From contig NZ_LT670817.1 in NCBI RefSeq assembly GCF_900129425.1, positions 6,014,001-6,078,000 on the forward strand: a stretch of DNA of 64,000 nt, given 5' to 3'. Both the position numbers and the translations under genes were made by a program. Positions 53,101 to 59,515 of this stretch are shown here, one piece after another (within the stretch, counting starts at the first letter, position 1; every line of letters starts with the position of its first letter). The DNA comes from Bradyrhizobium erythrophlei (GTDB lineage: Bacteria; Pseudomonadota; Alphaproteobacteria; Rhizobiales; Xanthobacteraceae). The notes under the pieces were generated by a model. It did not search any database, was not told the origin of the DNA, and was given only the letters and a program-made list of their open reading frames with translations.

Positions 53101-53448
53101 CGAGCCGGGGCGGATCTGGAAGATGGCTTCGCCTTCGTCGAACAATCCGGGGAAGGTTATTGGCTTGCCGATTTGCATCGGCTCAGCGGGCATGTTGCGC
53201 TCAGGCGGCCGGGGCCGGACCGGCTGCGCGCGGAGGCCTTTTTCAAAAAAGCAATTGAGGTCGCCCATAACCAGGAAGCCCGCCTACTCGAACTGCGCGC
53301 TGCGACAGACCTCGCCCGGCTTTGGCGCGACACCGCGTCGGATCGTGATGGCCGCGCGCTGCTGGAGCCGATCCTGGCCACGATCGAAGGCGGCGAGACG
53401 ACCAGCGATGTCCGCAATGCACGCGCCTTGCTTGCAGGGATCGTTTGA
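50116..53448 (+). CDS. SAM domain - class III nucleotide cyclase - AAA/STAND ATPase - helical repeat protein
   Basis: A 1110-residue signalling protein. Residues 1-60 form a SAM domain (WLRGLGLGQYEAAFRE). About 72-255 is a class III adenylate/guanylate cyclase with metal Asp82 (FCDLVGST) and Asp126 (KWTGDG), Lys122 and Asp197 for adenine choice, and Asn200/Arg204 for transition-state contacts. All catalytic residues seem to be present. From 270 there is an ATPase with Walker A GEAGIGKS (300-307), then a DAHWIDPTS Walker B. The last 450 residues are TPR-like helices. It likely senses a partner or ligand through the repeats and makes cAMP. Paralogues abound in Bradyrhizobium-type genomes. Confidence 0.92.
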   Translation: MDVGTWLRGLGLGQYEAAFRESEIDIDVLPELTDQHLKDLGVSLGHRLKMLRAIRELAGDAPIKVQRQDAADRRQLTVMFCDLVGSTALTAQLDPEDMGDLLRAFQGVVATAVARFDGHVAKWTGDGATVYFGYPRAHEDDAERATRASIALNEAVGKLGRERGVPLEVRIGISTGLVVVGELIGEGEALERGVVGDTPNLAARLQAMAEPGSVVISESTRRLLGKTFELKALGLQELKGFRAPVPAWSVVREIENVSRFEASRSEVLTPFVGREHEIALLLDRWRSATEGAGQVALLSGEAGIGKSRILATLRERIGSERHLALRYQCSPHHVNDAFHPVIGQIWRGAGFASGEAPAARLDKLETMIARTGLESGGITPYLASLLAIPTEGRYPALEMAPSEVKERTIAAMIALVVELAKTVPLLMLLEDAHWIDPTSLDLLGRLVEKIQHLPVLLIMTFRPEFVAPWVGRAHVTALSLNRFGRSQAVTMIDRITSGRTLPTEVLEQIVAKTDGVPLFMEELTKSVLESGLLREENGTYVLASALTPLAIPSTLHDSLTARLDRLSPIKEIAQVGAVIGREFSHNLLEAVSPITGRALDDALHQLMEAELIYQRGDAPMTSYIFKHALVQDAAYASLLRSRRQRIHADIALALKQHFADEEYPPAIIAHHFTEAGLAEQAAPCWLAAAELALSQSAPTEAERHASAGLALIPRVREGPERDALELGLLVARANALVPLKSISAPETFVALTAAKQLLDRGVGTNLQRVSILFGLCSATTLRARMQPALDLAHQIIEVAERQDDPTYQLVAYRMLGTNQYYAGQNREALESLQRGKKYRDPRRQRALSYRFGWDPSLAVLCFEVLVRLSLGLLDSAAQLSEQVRTEVSSHGHATTIASATFCAGTWPQLVLGDLEALERDSAELAAYCAEKKVEQIRLLASYHYAYARAMREPVEANIAAHRAALDGVRSAGGLIASSLLLCNLAEASLMAGDVARAGADLEDGFAFVEQSGEGYWLADLHRLSGHVALRRPGPDRLRAEAFFKKAIEVAHNQEARLLELRAATDLARLWRDTASDRDGRALLEPILATIEGGETTSDVRNARALLAGIV

Positions 53449-53500
53449 ATGAGAGGGTCTTCCGCGCGGCCGTGATCGGCAGCCGTCGCTGCCTGGGCAT

Positions 53501-54871
53501 TCAAATCGACAAATGTCGTAACGTTTGCAAACTTGGCATCAACAGGAATGCGACGCCTTGCAGTCTCACGAAATCAATCAGTCCCTTGATCGCAATCGTG
53601 CCCTTGTCGGTGGGAATGCTGAAGGTTGTTGATGCACTGGGTATCGACCGGTTGCCGACCAGGGGATCCTGGCCGTGTCGGTCGCGGTACACGTCGCTGA
53701 AATCGGTCTTTCCGATCCAGCGGGTCAGGGAATAGATCTGTTGATTGATATTCGCGCACAGGAACATTCCGACGATTCCGCGATCGCATCCGTCGTCCGT
53801 CTCGCCGGTCAAGGGTGGCCCATAAGGCGATCCACGGCGCAGCACACGCGGGAATCCGGCGGGAAACATGGATTTGTTGACAAAATTCAGCGGCTGATCC
53901 CGGCCATTAACAATCCGGATGTGCGCGGCGAAAGGGCATTTGAGCCCGTTGGGATCATCCGCATATCCAAAGTCGTTCGCCGTCGCCAGCGCCGGGTTCA
54001 TCCCGTCGGGAGACAGGCTTAAAGGCGTCCCGTCGCGCCAGCGCCCCATCAATTTTGCCGCAAGCCATTCCTCGGCATCGCCCTGCGGCAAATGAGGTGC
54101 GGCGACGGGAGCCCGCTCCCTGAGAAATTTGTTAAAGGCGGCCACATCCTGATGCAGCCAGAAATATCCGACATATGATCCATCCGTCGTCAGCGCCTTC
54201 CACGGATCGTCTTTCGGAAACGATTGTGCATTTTCCAGCCAATCGCCAAGCAGGAATTGTCCGCGCGGCAACAGATCCGGCCTGTCGGGGACATCGTCCC
54301 AGTTGATCGGCGGATGCGAGATCCCGTCTTCATAACCGAAATGCAGCTTACGCCCGTCATAGGCCCTGCCGGTTATTGCCTCGCCACCGGACGAGGCAAA
54401 CAGCTCCCGCAATCCCGTCCTGGCCGCGGATTCTCGAAGCCATGTTGTTGTGCTTTCGAGGGCCGCTTCGGTCATGCAGTAGAGGTGGCAAATCAAATCG
54501 ATGTCGGCGCTTTTGAATTGCTGTCCCCACCAATTGGCCGGTGCACCGGCGCCGAACGCGCCGAGGGATTCCTGATGCGGATCGTCGCGAAAATCCCAGG
54601 GAAAAGCCGCTGCCGCCTGATCGACGCCGCCGTTATCGTCGAACGCTCCGATTTTCACCAGGCCGGTCCAACTGATGGCGATATTGATGAGCGGCTCAGG
54701 CGTTGCGCTCAGATCGCGACCACCGTGCGCTACGGAATCAACCCATTCCCTCACGAACGCGCGTGCACCCTTCTTGTTACCGATCGAAAAGATCAGATGC
54801 CGCGAGATCGGATAGGCGCAGGGCTTCAGGATTATGGCCTGAACATTGCTCCGATCGAACGGCCGGCCCAT
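53501..54871 (-). CDS. DyP-type heme peroxidase
   Basis: A 456-residue dye-decolourising peroxidase. The GXXDG motif is GYEDG (179-183, distal Asp182). The heme-proximal His317 is in CPFAAHIRIVNGR, and the distal arginine in PRVLRRGSPYGPP (345-346). Length and the long insertions resemble the larger class C/D enzymes. There is no twin-arginine signal, so it is cytoplasmic, unlike EfeB. ATG 54871 follows GGAGGAATCA; a GTG four codons earlier overlaps this ribosome site. It is 76 bases downstream of a small gene that probably shares its operon. A P450-like gene lies on the other side of that small gene, divergent. Confidence 0.9.
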   Translation of the reverse strand: MGRPFDRSNVQAIILKPCAYPISRHLIFSIGNKKGARAFVREWVDSVAHGGRDLSATPEPLINIAISWTGLVKIGAFDDNGGVDQAAAAFPWDFRDDPHQESLGAFGAGAPANWWGQQFKSADIDLICHLYCMTEAALESTTTWLRESAARTGLRELFASSGGEAITGRAYDGRKLHFGYEDGISHPPINWDDVPDRPDLLPRGQFLLGDWLENAQSFPKDDPWKALTTDGSYVGYFWLHQDVAAFNKFLRERAPVAAPHLPQGDAEEWLAAKLMGRWRDGTPLSLSPDGMNPALATANDFGYADDPNGLKCPFAAHIRIVNGRDQPLNFVNKSMFPAGFPRVLRRGSPYGPPLTGETDDGCDRGIVGMFLCANINQQIYSLTRWIGKTDFSDVYRDRHGQDPLVGNRSIPSASTTFSIPTDKGTIAIKGLIDFVRLQGVAFLLMPSLQTLRHLSI

Positions 54872-54947
54872 TGATTCCTCCACTGCAGCAGCGCTGCACG
54901 GGCGATCGCCGCCAAAGACAGGAAGAGCTATCGCGCGCGACGCGCCC

Positions 54948-55412
54948 CTAGTCGGCGAGTTTCGCCAATATGTCTTTCACTTCCCTCTGGCCGTAAGCTG
55001 AAAACAAATACCCCGCCACACCGCCGTTAGCATCGGGTTCACCTGTCGTCGATTCGCCGAGCGATCGAACCTGCAGAACTTTCGAAGCGTTGAAAAAATC
55101 GTTCTGGTTGTTGATTTGATCCCAGGGCGGGGCACCTTCCGCGAGAGAAAACATCATTTTGAACACGTCGGGCAGATTTACGCGAAAGAATTCCGTGTAG
55201 GCCAGGTGATCTCCGTCATACTCGGTCAGGACCATCATATAGCGATCGTCAATCACCAGGATGCGGGCGAAATGAACGAGCTTGCACGACGTGAGCACCG
55301 AGTCGATCGCTGGCTGAATCTGGCTGGCGAAAACCTTTTTTACGTCCTGGAGTTTCTGAAGTGTCTCAGCGTCCTGCTTGATTTTAAAAGTCAAATTCAA
55401 CGCATGTGCCAT
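54948..55412 (-). CDS. Small protein partnered with the DyP peroxidase (unknown family)
   Basis: A 154-residue protein without signal or membrane segments. It starts ALNLTFKIKQDAETLQKLQD, a helix, followed by HFARILVIDDRYMMVLTEYD and GDHLAYTEFF, a beta-alpha-beta pattern of ferredoxin-like barrel kind. Similar I-L-V-(D/E)-x-x-Y-x-x-x-x-TE-(F/Y)-DGD stretches occur in proteins next to heme peroxidases and P450s, and in DyP-like barrels. It may be a structural or accessory relative of the peroxidase fold that lacks heme residues. The function is not known. Confidence 0.7.
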   Translation of the reverse strand: MAHALNLTFKIKQDAETLQKLQDVKKVFASQIQPAIDSVLTSCKLVHFARILVIDDRYMMVLTEYDGDHLAYTEFFRVNLPDVFKMMFSLAEGAPPWDQINNQNDFFNASKVLQVRSLGESTTGEPDANGGVAGYLFSAYGQREVKDILAKLAD

Positions 55413-55869
55413 GGCCTTGTTCTCCTCGCTGCGGGGTCCTGTTCGGCTGTATTCAACACGCGAGGAAGCGGACCCTTACGTTCCATTCCGCGCCGGATCG
55501 GCCCACCCAGGACCGCCCACAATTTCATTGCAAATATCAAGTTCAACCAGCAAACTGCACAACGACCGGTTCAGAAACAGGTCATGTGCAACCTCTCAGT
55601 ATAGAGGCCAAAAAACATAGAGGCCAATAAAAATATTGAAGCCAAGAAATGACCGTTTTGATTTTAAGCGGGCTTTTCAATGATCAACGCCCTACTCGCT
55701 CCGCTCCTGGCTATTTTTCGCGATGCCCGGCAGTGGCTTTCCGGACTTGCCGGTCGGAGCCCTGCTGGTGGGCGTACGACGGCGTTAACCGCCGACCCGA
55801 AGACACGATGATTGATCGATTGCATCATAGCGCGAGCTATACCGCGCGATAACTTTGGAGGAGAATCCG
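55413..55869. other. 457-base divergent intergenic region between peroxidase and P450-like genes
   Basis: The region carries the promoters for both directions. It contains a short direct repeat at 55601-55649 (listed separately) and an AT-rich zone 55610-55680. A frame at 55649-55852 lacks a ribosome site and reads as noise. GGAGG for the P450-like gene is at its right end. Confidence 0.5.
55601..55649 (+). promoter_or_regulatory. Three short direct repeats (iteron-like operator candidate)
   Basis: ATAGAGGCCAAAAAAC (55601), ATAGAGGCCAATAAAA (55617) and the weaker TATTGAAGCCAAGAAA (55634) follow each other at 16-17 base steps, about one and a half helical turns. They share A/T-GA-x-GCCAA-x-AAA. 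Their place midway between two divergent operons suggests a regulator binding as an array. Confidence 0.45.
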
Positions 55870-57132
55870 ATGTCGCAAACTGCCGATGGACCGAGCCTTA
55901 TCGACAAGCTGCGTAGTTTTGAAAGGACAACCGCTCAGGGCCTCAGTTCGATGTGGGGTTTGGTGCTTGACCACCTTTCCGAAAAACATGCCAAGGCTGC
56001 AGGCTCCTGGGCGGTCGAGCAGGAAGGCGGCGTCGGGCGCACCTCGGATGGCATTCTGGTGACCAGCAAAGAACTGGTGATGCAGGTTCTGCTCAACGCA
56101 GACGGAAATTATACCATCGAGGGCTATCAGGCGCGCATGAACCAAAGCATTGGGCTGATTTATCTCGGCATGGATTGGGGACCGGAATACGTAAAGCAAT
56201 CGACCAGATCCAACGAAGCGATTGGAAAAGTCACCAGGAGGGAGGCGTTCGAACGCGCACTGAAGGAGACGCGTGCCGCGCTCGCTGCGTTGCCAGATCC
56301 CGGCGCCTTCGACATCCAGGAGATTTCGGATGTCGTCTTCGCCGCCTTGTGCAACTATTGGTTCGATATACCCGACGGGGAATTCGTGAGGGCGGGTGGC
56401 TTTCGGTTGGCAAATGTTCTTCCGCCAGGACGCTGCCCGGGCGATTACACCCCTCCTTCCGGTTACATTGTCCATCCCGACCCGGATGTCCTGCTCACCT
56501 TCCTCGGCCAACGAACCGGCCAGATCCTCAGGGAGGCGGTCGGCAAGTTCGTGGCTGCGCGCCGCGCCTCGGGAAACCCTCCGCTCGGCTCCATTACCAA
56601 GGCGCTGTTCGAGGAATTTCCAAACAGTCCCGGCGATGACGACCTGCTGGCGCGGACCATTGTCGGGGTCATGATGGGCGCGCTGCCGACGATCAACGGC
56701 AACCTCGTCACCATCGTAAAGACCTGGCAAAAAACCGCGACGCTGCTGGCGCTGCAGGCAAAGCTCAAAAGCAGCACCGAGCCTGACGAGTTTGTTCGCG
56801 CCCACGAGGTGATCGAACAGCCGATGCAAGAGACGATGCAGATGACGCCCACGCCGGACGCGCTGTGGCGCATGGCGGTCAAGGACCACACGCTCGGAAC
56901 CACACATCCGGTGCAGGTCCATGCGGGCGACAAGATTTATCTCAGCGTCGTGAGGGCCACTCAGGAAGACCTCGGTAACGGCATCACGGACGTCCATCCG
57001 CTGTTCGGCGGCAATCGAAGCGTGTCGCCTCATCCGACCCACGCCTGCCCAGGGTTTGAGATGGGATTCGGCATCTTGCTTGGCGTCGTCTACGGGGTTG
57101 TGGACTGGCGACCCAAAACGAGCGGCGGCTAA
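55870..57132 (+). CDS. Degenerate cytochrome P450-like heme protein
   Basis: A 420-residue protein of P450 length. Near its C-terminus PHPTHACPGFEMGFGILLG (388-406) matches the heme-thiolate loop H-x-C-x-G with Cys393 as the likely ligand. VHAGDKIYLSVVRATQEDL fits the strand before it, and TIVGVMMGALPTINGNL (263-279) fits the I-helix. The usual E-x-x-R is not seen; the matching place reads D330-A-L-W-R334. The oxygen-activating acid-Thr pair is also not evident. ATG 55870 follows GGAGG. It is probably soluble. A function as peroxygenase, isomerase or fatty-acid hydroperoxide enzyme is more likely than a classical monooxygenase. Confidence 0.72.
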   Translation: MSQTADGPSLIDKLRSFERTTAQGLSSMWGLVLDHLSEKHAKAAGSWAVEQEGGVGRTSDGILVTSKELVMQVLLNADGNYTIEGYQARMNQSIGLIYLGMDWGPEYVKQSTRSNEAIGKVTRREAFERALKETRAALAALPDPGAFDIQEISDVVFAALCNYWFDIPDGEFVRAGGFRLANVLPPGRCPGDYTPPSGYIVHPDPDVLLTFLGQRTGQILREAVGKFVAARRASGNPPLGSITKALFEEFPNSPGDDDLLARTIVGVMMGALPTINGNLVTIVKTWQKTATLLALQAKLKSSTEPDEFVRAHEVIEQPMQETMQMTPTPDALWRMAVKDHTLGTTHPVQVHAGDKIYLSVVRATQEDLGNGITDVHPLFGGNRSVSPHPTHACPGFEMGFGILLGVVYGVVDWRPKTSGG

Positions 57133-57150
57133 GGACGCAATGGCTCAACA

Positions 57151-57178
57151 AAAGCCCCGGCCGATGCCGGGGCTTTTT
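57151..57178. terminator. Rho-independent terminator after the P450-like gene
   Basis: GCCCCGGC pairs with GCCGGGGC around CGAT, with an A-run before and TTTTT after, so it can work in both directions. It lies 21 bases after the stop at 57132. The rest of the 301-base gap up to 57433 shows no clear feature; a 61-residue minus-strand frame there (57201-57386) is doubtful. Confidence 0.88.
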
Positions 57179-57433
57179 ACTTTGCTTGTTAGAAACTGAA
57201 TCAGTACAGCCGGCGACGAGACGGCAAACCCGTGTTAACGCCGGACCAAGTCATATCGAGCACGCGTTGACGAAATAGCCGCACGCGATGGCCTTCTAAA
57301 ATCCAAAAAGCGGCTTCTTTCGAATGGAACTCGCGGCGAGCAACCCTGAATTTTCTTGATTGCCGGCGAAAAACCACGAATGTCAATCGCGCACGCTTTC
57401 CGATTCAATTGATCTCGAACATCAAAGGATTTC

Positions 57434-58747
57434 ATGGCCGAACCCATTCGCTTGGAGACCAAGAAGACCAAGACCGTAAAAGCCAAAAAGCCGGTGAATA
57501 TGGTGCTTCGGTTGCTCGGGCCGGGCCTGGTGACCGGCGCCGCCGATGACGACCCATCGGGCATCGCAACCTATTCGCAAGCCGGGGCGCAGTTTGGTTA
57601 CGGCCTGCTTTGGACGGTGTTTTTGACAACGCCGTTCATGATTGCAATCCAGTTGGTGAGCGCACGCATCGGCAGGGTAACCGGCAAGGGACTCGCCGCC
57701 AATGTGATGGAGGTGGCGCCGCGCTGGCTGGTGCTGGCATTGGTTTTTCTGCTGGTCGCAGCCAACACGTTCAACATCGCGGCCGATATCGCCGCGATGG
57801 GAGAATCGCTCTCGCTTGTGATCGGCGGCCTCAATCACGAACATGCTCTGATCTTCGCAGCGGCATCGACCTTGCTGCAAGTCTTCGTGCCGTACCGCCG
57901 GTATACACCGGTGCTGAAATTTCTGACCCTCACGCTGTTCGCATATGTAGCGACCGCGCTGACCGTGAACATTCCCTGGAGCACTGCGCTGCTGGCGGCG
58001 ATCTGGCCAAAGCCCACCATCAACGCGGACTATTTCCTGATGGTGGTGGCCGTTCTGGGTACCACCATCAGCCCCTATCTGTTTTTCTGGCAGGCTTCGC
58101 AGGAAGTCGAGGAAATGAATCAGGGCCGAATAAGCCGTCCGCTTCGGGATCTGACCAGAGGGGGTGACCCGGAGCTTGACCGCATCAAGATCGATACAAC
58201 AGTTGGCATGATCTTCTCCAACGTGATCGCCTTCTCAATTATTCTGACCACCGCCGCCGTTTTGAACGCCAACGGCGTCACCAACATCAACTCGGCAACG
58301 CAAGCTGCCGAAGCCCTGAGACCGCTGGCAGGTGATTTTACTTTTCTGCTCTTCGCCCTCGGTATTATCGGCACGGGCATGCTGGCGATCCCGGTGCTGG
58401 CCGGCTCCGCTGCCTATGGAGTGTCCGAAGCCTTCGGATGGCACGCCACGCTGGAAGCAAAAGCTCCGGATGCAGTCGGATTCTATACGATTATCGCAAC
58501 CGCCACCGTTATCGGATTCGGGCTCGGCTTTACCGGAATAGATGCCATTCACATGCTGGTCTGGAGCGCCGTGCTTAACGGAATCGTCGCGGTTCCGATC
58601 ATGGCCATGATGATGGTGATCGTCACGAATTCCAGACTGATGGGACGGTTCAGAGCCAAGCGCTGGCTAGTTGTTTTGGGTTGGGTCGGTACCGGGTTGA
58701 TGGCGGTAGCGGTTGTTGCTTTGTTTTGTTCGTTCCTCCTGGGATAG
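57434..58747 (+). CDS. Nramp-family divalent metal transporter (Nramp-related clade)
   Basis: A 437-residue inner-membrane protein with about eleven segments and the Nramp layout. Segment 1 reads DDDPSGIATYSQAGAQFGY (38-56), where true Nramps have D-P-G-N at the metal site; here it is D40-P-S-G. Segment 6 reads TTISPYLFFWQASQEVEE in place of M-P-H-N. Loss of the metal-binding Asn, Met and His is typical of Nramp-related proteins that carry magnesium, aluminium or other ions. The first 20 residues are very basic. It stands alone, upstream of a small hypothetical on the other strand. Confidence 0.87.
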   Translation: MAEPIRLETKKTKTVKAKKPVNMVLRLLGPGLVTGAADDDPSGIATYSQAGAQFGYGLLWTVFLTTPFMIAIQLVSARIGRVTGKGLAANVMEVAPRWLVLALVFLLVAANTFNIAADIAAMGESLSLVIGGLNHEHALIFAAASTLLQVFVPYRRYTPVLKFLTLTLFAYVATALTVNIPWSTALLAAIWPKPTINADYFLMVVAVLGTTISPYLFFWQASQEVEEMNQGRISRPLRDLTRGGDPELDRIKIDTTVGMIFSNVIAFSIILTTAAVLNANGVTNINSATQAAEALRPLAGDFTFLLFALGIIGTGMLAIPVLAGSAAYGVSEAFGWHATLEAKAPDAVGFYTIIATATVIGFGLGFTGIDAIHMLVWSAVLNGIVAVPIMAMMMVIVTNSRLMGRFRAKRWLVVLGWVGTGLMAVAVVALFCSFLLG

Positions 58748-58775
58748 GAGGCTAACTCGCATAGAGCGGTTGCGG

Positions 58776-58970
58776 CTATTTCACCCGCCGGCCCTGATAG
58801 AAGCCCTTGTTCGTCGTATTTTGCTTGATGTTGGCAGTGTCGCCCTGTTCGGCGGTATTTTGCGCATGATCCTCCTTCACCGAGGTATCACGGGCGGCAT
58901 CCGCATTGGCGGGTTTGGGTCCCTTGTTGCTTCGATTCCCTGGCGGGATGGGCGGCATATGACTTGTCAT
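58776..58970 (-). CDS. Small hydrophilic hypothetical protein (64 residues)
   Basis: A 64-residue disordered-looking protein with MPPIPPGNRSNKGPKP at the start and GDTANIKQNTTNKGFYQGRR at the end. It has no hydrophobic stretch. A nearly identical design (PPIPP at the start, G-N-x-KQNTTN-x-G near the end) is common as short hypotheticals in Bradyrhizobium relatives. Its start is ATG 58970 with a weak AGGGAA upstream. The function is unknown. Confidence 0.65.
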   Translation of the reverse strand: MTSHMPPIPPGNRSNKGPKPANADAARDTSVKEDHAQNTAEQGDTANIKQNTTNKGFYQGRRVK

Positions 58971-59099
58971 CGCGGTTCCCTGCTATTCAAAATGGTCTAG
59001 CACCGACTCAAGTTTCGCCTCGGACAATCGTTCGGTGTCATCATCGGCTGATTTCACGCTTGCGTCGCGGGATCAATCAAGCCAGCCTCACCGCACGCC

Positions 59100-59450
59100 T
59101 CAGTGCGGTTCTAGCAAAACTACGCTGACCAAAGTTGTGCCGTTGCCAATCATATCGAGTTCGCGCGCGGCAGCACGGCTTACGTCGATGATGCGACGAC
59201 GGCCATAGGGGCCGCGATCCGTTATCCGCACGATAACGGTCTTTCCGTTACGGAAATTCGTCACCAGCACGTTTGTGCCAAACGGCAACGTGCGATGAGC
59301 GGCTGTAAGTCCCGTCGGACCTGTTACCTCGCCGCTCGCAGTGCGACCGCCGCCGTAGAACGAAGCCATTCCGTTTTCAGCGCGAAGCGAGGTCGTAGCC
59401 ATTGAAAGCAACACAACTGCTACTGCTACGGACAATTTTAAGACACTCAT
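59100..59450 (-). CDS. RlpA-like septal ring lytic transglycosylase domain protein
   Basis: A 116-residue exported protein: a signal segment (LSVAVAVVLLSMATTSLRA) and then a double-psi beta barrel. ENGMASFYGGGRTASGE, LTAAHRTLPFGTNVLV and VIVRITDRGPYGRRRIIDVS are the RlpA blocks, with the catalytic-type Asp in ITDRGP. It lacks the SPOR domain of full RlpA, so it is the short form. It would act on peptidoglycan in the periplasm. No lipobox cysteine is seen. Confidence 0.9.
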   Translation of the reverse strand: MSVLKLSVAVAVVLLSMATTSLRAENGMASFYGGGRTASGEVTGPTGLTAAHRTLPFGTNVLVTNFRNGKTVIVRITDRGPYGRRRIIDVSRAAARELDMIGNGTTLVSVVLLEPH

Positions 59451-59515
59451 CGGTTACGAACGCCGGATGAACAACTAAGTTCCCGCTACGGCGCGCCTAT
59501 AGTTGAACGTTGGGC

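Noticed and set aside
55649..55852. 67-residue frame in the peroxidase/P450 intergenic region
   Set aside because: No ribosome site, no recognisable pattern, arginine- and cysteine-rich noise.
57201..57386. 61-residue minus-strand frame before the Nramp-type gene
   Set aside because: No clear ribosome site or family; the basic composition fits a chance frame.
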